Below, piece after piece: positions 26,807-35,024 of a DNA stretch of 64,000 nt (the stretch's first letter is position 1; each line of letters opens with the position of its first letter). The notes below the pieces were generated by a model that saw only the letters and a list, made by a program, of their open reading frames with translations, had not been told where the DNA came from and ran no database searches. The DNA is from an uncultured Bacteroidales bacterium. GTDB taxonomy: Bacteria; Bacteroidota; Bacteroidia; Bacteroidales; UBA932. The DNA is taken from assembly GCA_947168525.1 (NCBI GenBank), contig CAMVMG010000009.1, positions 1 to 64,000 of the forward strand, in the 5' to 3' direction. The translations under genes and the position numbers were made by a program.

Positions 26807-28084
26807 ATGAAAACGATTTGGAAATACTATTCCCTGTTTGCAGTGGCTTCGGTGCTGTTGCTTCCGTCCTGCACCAGTAAGGACGCACCGATTCCGGAGA
26901 TCCCGGACGACCCGGCGTCACCGGAAGTTGTGATAGAATTACCGGAACTGACCAAGGCCGAACAGGCTCTTGGCGCCCAGGCTAACAAATTGGGCTTTGC
27001 CGCTTTCTCCGCCATCTCCCAGCAGGAGGAGAACAGGGGAAAAGATTTGTTTTATTCCCCACTCAGCCTGGGTATGAACTTGTCTATGGTTGCCATGGGG
27101 GCCAGAGAAAAGACGCGTAATCAGATTCAGGATGTACTGGGGTTTGCAGATGCCTCCATCTCAGAAGTAAACGAGTATTACCAGAAATTGAGTACTATCC
27201 TTTCCGGCATAGATCCGGCGGTCATTTTTGAAAATGCCAACTCCATCTGGGTACAGGAGGACTTTCCTGTGAAATCCGACTTCCAGGAAGGGCTCAGTAC
27301 CTATTATTCTGCCGATTCCCGTGTAGTCAATTTCAAAACCAAAGCAGCACAGCAGGCCATTGAAAAATGGTGCAGTGAAAAGACACACGGACGCATAGAC
27401 AAGATAGACGAACTGTCGCCCAACACCGTTGTCACCTTAATCAATGCGTTATATTTCAAGGGAGCATGGGGAGTAGAGTTTGGTAAGAAGTTGGAGGAGA
27501 AACCGTTCACTCATTCAGACAACAACACGACAACGGAGTCGTTCTTCAGTGGAGGAGTTATAGTCGGCTATGAGCAGACAGAGCAGCTCGCGGCGATATC
27601 CATTCCGTTCTCGAACTTTTTGGACTTTACCTTTAATTTCATCGTATTCCTGCCGAAGCAAGTTAGCAGCGGCAAGGAGATGGGGGCGCTCCTGGAACAG
27701 GATGGCCAGTTATTAATAGACGCTCTGACTACGAACGGGCCCGATTTTGTGCGCGTTTCCTTGCCCAGATTTACTATCCAGCAGAACCAGTATCTGAGGA
27801 CAGTTTTAACCAGCCTCGGGGTAAAGGATGCGTTTGACAAGGATTTGAGCGACTTTACGGGCATATCCGACAAGAAACCGCTGTGGATTGACGATATCGC
27901 ACAGTACACCTGGCTGGCGGTAGACGAGACGGGCTGCGAAGCCGCCGCTGCAACTCTTGAAGCTCTTGCCTGGGCCAATCTAGACGCCCCGGAACCCCCT
28001 TCTTTTGTCGCAGACCGTCCCTTCGCTTTCGCCATTCAGGAGAAAACCACCGGAACCCTGCTGTTCATGGGTATTAAGCAGTAG
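26807..28084 (+). CDS. Serpin-family protease inhibitor, lipoprotein
   Basis: 425 residues with lipobox LLPSC. The serpin fold is clear: FYSPLSLGMNLSMVAMGAREKTRNQI, NSIWVQ, LINALYFKGAW, the hinge VDETGCEAAAAT and the C-terminal RPFAFAIQEKTTGTLLFMGIKQ. Counting from the P17 glutamate (Glu374) by analogy with alpha-1-antitrypsin places P1 at Ala390, which suggests an elastase-type target (inference). Bacterial serpins, such as miropin of Tannerella, inhibit host or competitor proteases. It is transcribed divergently from the PUL regulator and converges on a GH3 gene. The small-residue hinge suggests a functional inhibitor. Confidence 0.93.
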   Translation: MKTIWKYYSLFAVASVLLLPSCTSKDAPIPEIPDDPASPEVVIELPELTKAEQALGAQANKLGFAAFSAISQQEENRGKDLFYSPLSLGMNLSMVAMGAREKTRNQIQDVLGFADASISEVNEYYQKLSTILSGIDPAVIFENANSIWVQEDFPVKSDFQEGLSTYYSADSRVVNFKTKAAQQAIEKWCSEKTHGRIDKIDELSPNTVVTLINALYFKGAWGVEFGKKLEEKPFTHSDNNTTTESFFSGGVIVGYEQTEQLAAISIPFSNFLDFTFNFIVFLPKQVSSGKEMGALLEQDGQLLIDALTTNGPDFVRVSLPRFTIQQNQYLRTVLTSLGVKDAFDKDLSDFTGISDKKPLWIDDIAQYTWLAVDETGCEAAAATLEALAWANLDAPEPPSFVADRPFAFAIQEKTTGTLLFMGIKQ

Positions 28085-28096
28085 TAAATAAATGGT

Positions 28097-30601
28097 TTAC
28101 TGAATGTTTGGCGTATTCCAAACATAAGTTTCGGTGCAGTGCAGCGGAACCATTTGGTCGCCCACACGGATCTCGAAGTCGCCCTCTTCCAGCCGCCACC
28201 GGGCATCGGCCCCGGCAAAGGCCAGGTCGGAAGCATTTATCGTAAGGGTAACCGTGCGGGTTTCACCGGCAGCCAGGTCTATCTTGGTGAAAGCCCGGAG
28301 CCGCCGGTTGTCCGGCATCAGCGAAGCGTACAGGTCGCTGGAATACAGCATCACCACTTCCTTGCCGGCGCGGGCGCCCGTATTGGTCACATCCACCGTA
28401 AAGCTAAGGACATCGTCCTTGGTGAAATCCGTCTTGGAAGCCTTGAGATTGGAATAAGCGAAGGTGGTATAGCTCATTCCCTCGCCGAACCACCACTGCT
28501 CGTAGGTCTTGGCATCGTAGTCGTACACGCCGCTCATCACTTCCCGGCATTCGGCCGCCTTGTAGTCGTACTTGACCAGGGCATTTACAAAGCGGGAATA
28601 GGTGAACGGAAGGCGTCCGGAGAAGTTCTCCCGGCCGGACAGCAGGGCAGCCAGGGCGTCGCCGCCGTAGTTACCCGGCAGCAGCACGTCCACCACGGCC
28701 TGTGCGCAGGGGACGATATCGCCGATCACGCGGGCGCGGCCCTCGTTGAGAACCATGACCAGCCGTTTTCCGGTAGCCGAGAGGGCCTTCACCAGCGCTT
28801 TCTGGTTGGCCGACAGGCTGATGTCCGGAATGTTTCCGGTAGTCTCCGCATATGAATTCTCACCCACGCAGACCACGATGTAGTCTACCCCGCGCGCAGC
28901 CTGCACGGCCCGCCCGATTCCGGAAGCGTCTTCCTCGTTCCAATTGCCGCCGGCCTTGTAGCTCACGCCTTCCTCCAGCACCACGTTGCGGGTGCCGAAC
29001 TCATGGCACAGGGCTTCGTAGATGGTGTTGTACTTGTCTGTGTATTTCTCCGTATTGGAGCCCTGCCAGGTATAGGACCATCCGCCGTTCAGGGTGCGCA
29101 TGGAGTTGGCATTGGGGCCCGTGACCAGAATCCGGGAGCCAGCCGGGATGGGAAGTGTCTGGTTGGCATTCTTTAGCAGGACTTCGCTCTCCAGGGCGGC
29201 CTGGCGGGAATAGGCGGCAAATTCCTCGCTGCCGAACTTGGGATACTGGTCCACCGTATGATAGGGCTCGTCAAACAGGCCCAGGCGGTATTTCAGCCGC
29301 AGGATGCGGCGGACGGCATCGTCAATCCGGGATTGGGGGATCCGGCCGGCCTCCACGCTCTCCTTGATCAGGGCGTTGTACTGGTATGACGACGGCACCA
29401 TGATCATATCCACACCGGCATTCAGGATAAGTTCGGCGGCTTCCTGCTCGGTGGCGGCGATGTGGTCGCGGACCCTGAGGTTCTCGATATCGGCCCAGTC
29501 GGTCACGATCATGCCGTCCCAGCCCAGTTCCTCCTTGAGCCACTGGGTAAGGAAGCGGTAGTTGGCCACGCCGTTCATGCCGTTCACGATGGAAGAATTG
29601 GTCATGGTGGTCAGGGCGCCGGAGCGGAAAGCACGCAGGAACGGAGCAAACTGACGCTCACGCAGTTCCGTGTCGGAAATGGTGGCCGGCGTACGGTCCA
29701 GGCCGTTGTCGGGGATGCCGTAGGCAAAATAGTGCTTGAGTGTGGAGGCCACGTGGAAGCGGTCGATATGGTTGGGATCCGGGCCCTGCAGGCCGCGCAC
29801 CATCTGCTCGCTCATCACGGAGGTCAGGTAGACGTCCTCGCCGAAGCCCTCGTACTGGCGCGACCAACCCTGCTGGCGACCCATGTCCACCACGGGAGCA
29901 TATACCCAGGGAACGCCGCAGGCGCGGGTTTCATAGGCAGTGATTTCGCCCATCTTGAAGGCCAGGTCGGGATTGAACGTAGCCGCTATGTTGATGGCCG
30001 ACGGGAACAGCGTACCGCCCTCGGTATAAGTGGTCCCGTGCATCTGGTCCAGGCCGTACACGTTGGGAATGCCCAGCTCCTGCATGGACTTGTCCTGGAC
30101 GGTCTTTATCAGGTAGTTCCACACCTGGGGCGGCTGGGCCGTGCCCTTGGGCGTATTCAGCAGCGACCCCACCCGGTACTTGGTAATCAGCGAATCCAGC
30201 GCCACTTCGTCCACCTTGAACGGATACTTGGCGGCAATGGCATTGTACAGGGCGTACAGCTTCATGCCCTGGTTCATGTCGGGGGCTTCCGCCGTAAAGT
30301 CGATATTCAGCTCAGAGGCCTTGAACTGGTCCTGCAGGCCATATTCGTGGATGAGGGCATCTTTCTGCTCCTCGCTCATCACCGCAATGCTCTGCAGGCT
30401 CAGCGACGGGTCGTTGTAGGTGACCAAGTTGATTTCCAGTTCGATAATCTGGCCGATCTTGTCGTCCAGGCTCATCCCGGACAGGGTTTTCTCTACCTTT
30501 GCCTCGATGGCTTTGTCCGCAGAAATGGCAACGGAGCCGGAAGGATTCCCGCAGGCATACAGAGCCAGGGGCAGCAAGGCGAAAAAGTATTGTGGTTTCA
30601 T
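28097..30601 (-). CDS. Glycoside hydrolase family 3, second beta-glucosidase-like lipoprotein
   Basis: 834 residues with lipobox LYAC. GH3 barrel with nucleophile Asp368 in IVTDWADIENL and the motif LKHYFAYGIPDNGLDR; alpha/beta sandwich (about 480-680); C-terminal Fn3-like domain from WWFGEGMSYTTFAYSNLKAS. It is only distantly similar to the other GH3 in this window, so the two are not a recent duplication. It begins 12 bp after the sufD stop on the same strand, an unexpected operon neighbour; a separate promoter could lie inside sufD. It may complete glucan breakdown for the nearby PUL (inference). Confidence 0.92.
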   Translation of the reverse strand: MKPQYFFALLPLALYACGNPSGSVAISADKAIEAKVEKTLSGMSLDDKIGQIIELEINLVTYNDPSLSLQSIAVMSEEQKDALIHEYGLQDQFKASELNIDFTAEAPDMNQGMKLYALYNAIAAKYPFKVDEVALDSLITKYRVGSLLNTPKGTAQPPQVWNYLIKTVQDKSMQELGIPNVYGLDQMHGTTYTEGGTLFPSAINIAATFNPDLAFKMGEITAYETRACGVPWVYAPVVDMGRQQGWSRQYEGFGEDVYLTSVMSEQMVRGLQGPDPNHIDRFHVASTLKHYFAYGIPDNGLDRTPATISDTELRERQFAPFLRAFRSGALTTMTNSSIVNGMNGVANYRFLTQWLKEELGWDGMIVTDWADIENLRVRDHIAATEQEAAELILNAGVDMIMVPSSYQYNALIKESVEAGRIPQSRIDDAVRRILRLKYRLGLFDEPYHTVDQYPKFGSEEFAAYSRQAALESEVLLKNANQTLPIPAGSRILVTGPNANSMRTLNGGWSYTWQGSNTEKYTDKYNTIYEALCHEFGTRNVVLEEGVSYKAGGNWNEEDASGIGRAVQAARGVDYIVVCVGENSYAETTGNIPDISLSANQKALVKALSATGKRLVMVLNEGRARVIGDIVPCAQAVVDVLLPGNYGGDALAALLSGRENFSGRLPFTYSRFVNALVKYDYKAAECREVMSGVYDYDAKTYEQWWFGEGMSYTTFAYSNLKASKTDFTKDDVLSFTVDVTNTGARAGKEVVMLYSSDLYASLMPDNRRLRAFTKIDLAAGETRTVTLTINASDLAFAGADARWRLEEGDFEIRVGDQMVPLHCTETYVWNTPNIQ

Positions 30602-30613
30602 AGTAAATGGTTA

Positions 30614-31198
30614 TTACAGTGTTCTGATCCAGCTTTCTATCTCCTCTTCGCGCCCTATAGGGATTACCGGGGACAGGAAGGAGAGCATCTGCAGGGTGCG
30701 GGCCTCGCTTTCCGGGATGCCCCGGGAGCGCATGTAGAAGAGCTCGTCGGGGTTCAGCTGGCCCACTGTGGCGCCGTGGGAGCATTTTACGTCGTCGGCA
30801 TAGATTTCCAGCTGGGGCTTGGTCTCTACCCGGGCCTCTTCCGTAAGGACGATATTGTGGTTCTCCTGATAGGCCTCGGTCTGCTGGGCGTCCGGGGCCA
30901 CCACGATGGTGCCGTCGAAGCGGACATCGGCCCGGCCACCGGCGATGCCGTTAATGGCCTGGGTGCTCTTGCAGCCCGGAGCCCGGTGGTGCATCACAAT
31001 CCGGAAACGCACCTTTTCGTCGGCCCTGCACAGGTACAGGGCCTTGATGTGCGCCTCTGCGCCGGGGCCGTTCAGGTCCACCGTCACTTCTATCTCGCGG
31101 GATTCCCCGGGAAGTACCACATACTGCAGGTCCAGGCGCTCGCCCGCAGCCACCTGGTAAAGCCCTTCGGGGGGTGCAATATATCTTCCGTGTCCCAT
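30614..31198 (-). CDS. sufD: SufD-like FeS assembly scaffold, short form
   Basis: 194 residues, less than half the usual SufD length. What remains is the C-terminal core of SufB/SufD: QENHNIVLTEEARVETKPQLEI, DVKCSHGATVGQLNPDELFYMRSRGI and the closing helix. SufD pairs with SufB and recruits SufC in building FeS clusters. The upstream bases belong to sufC in another frame, so no separate N-terminal part is present here. The ATG at 31198 is 4 bp past the sufC stop. It could be a natural minimal SufD or a decayed one; intact motifs and frame favour function. Confidence 0.82.
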   Translation of the reverse strand: MGHGRYIAPPEGLYQVAAGERLDLQYVVLPGESREIEVTVDLNGPGAEAHIKALYLCRADEKVRFRIVMHHRAPGCKSTQAINGIAGGRADVRFDGTIVVAPDAQQTEAYQENHNIVLTEEARVETKPQLEIYADDVKCSHGATVGQLNPDELFYMRSRGIPESEARTLQMLSFLSPVIPIGREEEIESWIRTL

Positions 31199-31202
31199 AG
31201 GC

Positions 31203-31946
31203 CTAGAACTGGTCAAATCCCTTGCTCTCAATAGCTTCGATCAGCTCCCTGCCGCCGGTGGCCACAATCTTGCCGGCCTTGAGCACATGCACCACGTCCG
31301 GCTGCACATACTCCAGCAGTTTCTGGTAGTGGGTGATGATGATGGCACTTTTCTCCGGGCTCCGGAGGGCATTCACGCCGTCAGCCACAATCTTGAGGGC
31401 GTCCACATCCAGGCCGGAGTCGGTCTCGTCCAGGATGGAGAGCTCCGGATCCAGCATGGCCATCTGGAAAATCTCATTGCGCTTTTTCTCGCCGCCGCTG
31501 AAGCCCACGTTCACTTCGCGCTTGGCAAACTCCGGTTTCATCTGCACGAAAGCCATCTTCTGCTTCATCAACTTCAGGAAATCGCCGGCTTTCATCTCCT
31601 CCAGCCCCTGCGCCTTGCGCTTGGCATTCACGGCCGCCTTCATGAAAGCCGTGATGGTGACGCCCGGGATCTCTATCGGGTACTGGAAACTGAGGAACAG
31701 ACCAGCCCAGGCACGCTCTTCCGGCGTTTTGGCCAGCAGGTCCTCTCCTTTGTACTGGACCGTGCCTTCGGTGACTTCATAGTCCGGTCGGCCGGTGAGC
31801 ACGGCGCTCAGGGTGGACTTTCCGGCCCCATTGGGCCCCATTACCGCATGGATCTCCCCGGGCTTGATTTCCAGGTCGATTCCCTTTAGGATTTCCTTGT
31901 CGCCGATGCGGACATGCAGGTTATTGATTTTTAGCAAATAGCTCAT
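31203..31946 (-). CDS. sufC: FeS cluster assembly ATPase SufC
   Basis: 247 residues. ABC-type ATPase with Walker A GPNGAGKST, Q-loop LSFQYP, signature FSGGEKKR and Walker B SILDETDSGLD. It forms the SufBCD complex that builds FeS clusters. The start at 31946 (MSYLLKINNL) matches the family; the longer frame is not conserved. pnuC separates it from sufB, and a small hairpin lies in the 75-bp gap upstream. Confidence 0.96.
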   Translation of the reverse strand: MSYLLKINNLHVRIGDKEILKGIDLEIKPGEIHAVMGPNGAGKSTLSAVLTGRPDYEVTEGTVQYKGEDLLAKTPEERAWAGLFLSFQYPIEIPGVTITAFMKAAVNAKRKAQGLEEMKAGDFLKLMKQKMAFVQMKPEFAKREVNVGFSGGEKKRNEIFQMAMLDPELSILDETDSGLDVDALKIVADGVNALRSPEKSAIIITHYQKLLEYVQPDVVHVLKAGKIVATGGRELIEAIESKGFDQF

Positions 31947-31968
31947 AATCAGCTTTTTATGTAATAAC

Positions 31969-31990
31969 CCTGCTGTCAAAATGCAGCAGG
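31969..31990. other. Hairpin between pnuC and sufC
   Basis: Perfect 7-bp stem CCTGCTG (31969-31975) with CAGCAGG (31984-31990). Only the plus strand has a T-rich tail, so for minus-strand operon RNA it is not a standard terminator; it may mark an RNA processing site or attenuator. Confidence 0.45.
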
Positions 31991-32021
31991 CTTTTAATAT
32001 AAACAACTATCAATTAATCAT

Positions 32022-32645
32022 TTACGCTTTTCGCCGATACAGTTTCAGCCAGGTGGCCAGCGACCAGAGGCCGTTCACCAGATACAGCGCGCAAACGATG
32101 GGCATGAACACGTTGCCCACGCTGACATGCAGGATAATCTGCGTCACATTCACAATGAGCCAGGCAATCCAGCAGTCCCACTTCTTGAGGGCGGAAAGCA
32201 GCTGGGCCAGCAGGATGAGCACCGTTACGCAGGAATCCAGGTACGGGTGCGGGTCGGCCGGGAAAAGGCGGTCCAGCGTCCAGCCCCACACAAAGGCGAC
32301 CACCAGCACCGCTGCGACGGACATAATGCGCTCCGGCCAGCTTAACATGCTCACCTTCAGGTCTTTCTTGTTCTCTGACGACTGCTCTTCCGCCTTGGGA
32401 TGGGTCCAGCGGTAGTGGCCCATGATGTTGATGACCAGCGAAATGGGCTGCAGCAGCAGGCTCGCGTACAGGTTCTTGTTCCAGAACAGGAAAAACAGGG
32501 CGGCGGTGTACAGGTAGCCCACCCAGAAGTTGTACTTGGAGTTGCGGCCGGCAAGGAACACGCACGTAAGGCCCAACAAGCTCGAAATCAAGTCTATGAG
32601 CAGCACGGGCCGGCCGGCCAGGGTAAATATGACGGTATCTATCAT
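32022..32645 (-). CDS. pnuC: PnuC-family nicotinamide riboside transporter
   Basis: 207 residues with about seven hydrophobic helices. Family pattern: LISSLLGLTCVFLAGRNSKYNFWVGYLYTAALFFLFW at the N-terminus and WIAWLIVNVTQIILH in the C-terminal half, with conserved Trp/Asn positions for riboside binding. PnuC takes up an NAD precursor by facilitated diffusion. It is unexpectedly inserted between sufB (10 bp away) and sufC, so it is probably co-transcribed with FeS assembly genes. Confidence 0.9.
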   Translation of the reverse strand: MIDTVIFTLAGRPVLLIDLISSLLGLTCVFLAGRNSKYNFWVGYLYTAALFFLFWNKNLYASLLLQPISLVINIMGHYRWTHPKAEEQSSENKKDLKVSMLSWPERIMSVAAVLVVAFVWGWTLDRLFPADPHPYLDSCVTVLILLAQLLSALKKWDCWIAWLIVNVTQIILHVSVGNVFMPIVCALYLVNGLWSLATWLKLYRRKA

Positions 32646-32655
32646 TTGTCTGGTA

Positions 32656-34098
32656 TTATCCTACACTGCCTTCCAGCGACACCTGCAGGAGTTTCTGCGC
32701 CTCCACCGCGAATTCCATCGGCAGGCGGCTCAGGACCTCCCGGGCGTAGCCGTTGACGATAAGCCCCACGGCATCTTCCGGGCCGATTCCCCGCTGGTTG
32801 CAGTAAAAGAGCTGGTCTTCTGAAATCTTGGACGTGGTGGCCTCGTGTTCCACCGTGGCCGACGGCTGCCGGCTCTGGATGTCCGGGAAAGTATGGGCCC
32901 CGCAGCGGGAGCCGATCAGGAGGCTGTCGCACTGGGAATAGTTGCGGGCGTTCACGGCGCCTTGCCCCATCCGTACCAATCCGCGGAAGCTGTTCTGGCT
33001 TACTCCGGCCGATATGCCCTTGGACACGATGCGACTTTTGGTGCCGCGGCCCAAGTGGACCATCTTCGTGCCAGTATCGGCCTGCTGATGGTTGTTGGTG
33101 ACGGCCACCGAGTAGAATTCCGAACTGGAAAAATCCCCTTTCAGGATGGTGGAAGGGTATTTCCAGGTAATGGCCGACCCGGTTTCCACCTGCGTCCAGC
33201 TCAGGTGGCTGCCGCTTCCCTTACAGATACCCCGCTTGGTCACCAGGTTCAGGATGCCGCCTTTGCCGTCGGCGTCGCCGGGGTACCAGTTCTGCACGGT
33301 GGAGTACTTGACGTCGGCATCTTTCTCCACGATAATTTCCACCACGGCTGCGTGCAGTTGCTGCTCGTCCCGCATGGGGGCAGTGCAGCCTTCCATGTAG
33401 CTTACGTACGAGCCTTCATCGGCCACGATGAGGGTGCGCTCGAACTGGCCGGTGCCGCGGGCGTTGATGCGGAAATAGCTGCTCAGTTCCATGGGGCAGC
33501 GGACTCCCTTGGGAATGTAGCAGAAAGAGCCGTCGGAGAAAACGGCGGAATTCAGCGCTGCGAAGAAATTGTCCGATGCGGGCACCACGGAGGCCAGGTA
33601 CTTGCGCACCAGGTCCGGATGTTCTTTCACGGCCTCCGAGAAGGAGCAGAAGATGATTCCCTTTTCTGCCAGGGTTTTCCGGAAGGTGGTGGTCACCGAC
33701 ACCGAGTCAAACACGGCGTCTACGGCCACAACCCCGGCCAGCACGTCCCGCTCATGGAGCGGAATGCCTAGTTTGTCAAACGTTTCCGCCAGTTTGGGAT
33801 CTATCTCCTTGGGACGGTCTTTGTCTTTCTTGGGGGCCGCATAATAGATGATATCCTGGAAGTCGATCTCCGGCATGTCCAGGTGTGCCCAGTCCGGCTG
33901 CGGCATTCCCTGCCACTTCCGGAAGGCGTCCAGGCGGAACTCCAGCAGCCACTGGGGCTCCTCTTTCCGGGCCGATATCTGCCGGATGATTTCCTCGTTC
34001 AGACCCTTCGGGATAAACTCCTGTTCCACGTCCGTGACAAAGCCTTCCTTGTACTCCGACTGGGTGAACTCCTGTATGATTTTATCACTCTCTGACAT
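32656..34098 (-). CDS. sufB: FeS cluster assembly protein SufB
   Basis: 480 residues, normal length. SufB is the scaffold on which the cluster is built. Recognised segments: [44 protein letters not shown], with a conserved cysteine, and [22 protein letters not shown] near the C-terminus. The start at 34098 ([11 protein letters not shown]) was chosen because it lies 7 nt after a TATCTTTG box; the longer frame overlaps the promoter. First gene of sufB-pnuC-sufC-sufD. Confidence 0.97.
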   Translation of the reverse strand: MSESDKIIQEFTQSEYKEGFVTDVEQEFIPKGLNEEIIRQISARKEEPQWLLEFRLDAFRKWQGMPQPDWAHLDMPEIDFQDIIYYAAPKKDKDRPKEIDPKLAETFDKLGIPLHERDVLAGVVAVDAVFDSVSVTTTFRKTLAEKGIIFCSFSEAVKEHPDLVRKYLASVVPASDNFFAALNSAVFSDGSFCYIPKGVRCPMELSSYFRINARGTGQFERTLIVADEGSYVSYMEGCTAPMRDEQQLHAAVVEIIVEKDADVKYSTVQNWYPGDADGKGGILNLVTKRGICKGSGSHLSWTQVETGSAITWKYPSTILKGDFSSSEFYSVAVTNNHQQADTGTKMVHLGRGTKSRIVSKGISAGVSQNSFRGLVRMGQGAVNARNYSQCDSLLIGSRCGAHTFPDIQSRQPSATVEHEATTSKISEDQLFYCNQRGIGPEDAVGLIVNGYAREVLSRLPMEFAVEAQKLLQVSLEGSVG

Positions 34099-34105
34099 AG
34101 GAATG

Positions 34106-34113
34106 CAAAGATA
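34106..34113 (-). promoter_or_regulatory. -7 box TATCTTTG for the suf operon
   Basis: Consensus -7 box on the minus strand between the aroC stop and the sufB ATG; the ATG is 7 nt downstream, predicting a leaderless suf mRNA. Confidence 0.65.
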
Positions 34114-34122
34114 CAAAAAAAA

Positions 34123-35010
34123 TTACAGCGCCAGGTCTGCCAGGACGATGGCAGCCACGGCTTCTACAATAACCGGCGTCCTGAGGGCAAAGCACACGTC
34201 GTGCCGCCCCGGGATGCCGGCTTTGGCGATGCTGGCCGTAGGTTTGAACGCCACACGGAAGCGCAGCGGCTCTCCATTGGTGATACCGCCGTTGATGCCG
34301 CCGGAATGGTCCTGCTCGGAGCCTTTTTTGGCCGACACGGCAAAGCCCTCCCCGAATTCGATACCCCGTACGCCCGGAATGGCAAAGACGGCATGCGCCA
34401 GAAGCGATTCCACGCTGTTCCAGAAAGGTTCTCCCAACCCGGCGGGGACACCGTCCACCCGGCATTCCACCACGGCGCCCAGGGAGTCACCGTCGGCCCT
34501 GGCGGCCTCCAGCAAGCCCGGCCAGGCGGTGGGGTCGGGGCTTCCGCCCAGCGCCACAATACGCGCCGCATAGCTGTAGGGGGCCATTTTCTTGGCTATT
34601 ACCCCCGCTGCTACCAGGCCCAGCGTAATGCGCCCGGAGAAATGACCTCCGCCCCGAGGGTCGTTGAAGCCCTGGAACTTAATGGCAGCCGTGCGGTCTG
34701 CATGGCCCGGACGGGGGTGTTCCCGGAACTGCGCATAGTCCTGGCTGCGGGTGTTCCCGTTCCGGAACAGGATGGTAAGCGGTGCCCCGGTGGTGTGGCC
34801 TTCGTACACGCCCGAAACAATCTCCGGCTCGTCGGCTTCTATGCGGGGCGTGGTGCCCGGAGCGCCGGCCTTGCGGCGGGAGAGATCTGCCTGAAAATCG
34901 GCCTCCTGCAGCGGAAGACCGGGTTTGACGCCGTCCAGCACAACGCCGATGCGCTCTCCGTGGGATTCGCCGAAGATACTCAGTCTGAATTTGTTTCCGA
35001 ATGTGTTCAT
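34123..35010 (-). CDS. aroC: Chorismate synthase, compact form
   Basis: 295 residues, shorter than the usual 350-360. It converts EPSP to chorismate with reduced FMN. Motifs present: GESHGERIGVVLDG (catalytic His), HPRPGHAD (second His), the RGGGHFSGR form of the FMN loop seen in clostridial-type enzymes, GVPAGLGEP, SGGINGGITNGEPL and the C-terminal GRHD. The missing length is an internal loop and the C-terminal tail, so activity is expected. It follows the aroD-aroA fusion by 14 bp. Confidence 0.93.
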   Translation of the reverse strand: MNTFGNKFRLSIFGESHGERIGVVLDGVKPGLPLQEADFQADLSRRKAGAPGTTPRIEADEPEIVSGVYEGHTTGAPLTILFRNGNTRSQDYAQFREHPRPGHADRTAAIKFQGFNDPRGGGHFSGRITLGLVAAGVIAKKMAPYSYAARIVALGGSPDPTAWPGLLEAARADGDSLGAVVECRVDGVPAGLGEPFWNSVESLLAHAVFAIPGVRGIEFGEGFAVSAKKGSEQDHSGGINGGITNGEPLRFRVAFKPTASIAKAGIPGRHDVCFALRTPVIVEAVAAIVLADLAL

Positions 35011-35024
35011 GGTTGGGGTTGTCT

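Noticed and set aside
29462..31234. Plus-strand open frame opposite the second GH3 and sufD
   Set aside because: Antisense shadow in GC-rich DNA; no start signals or domains.
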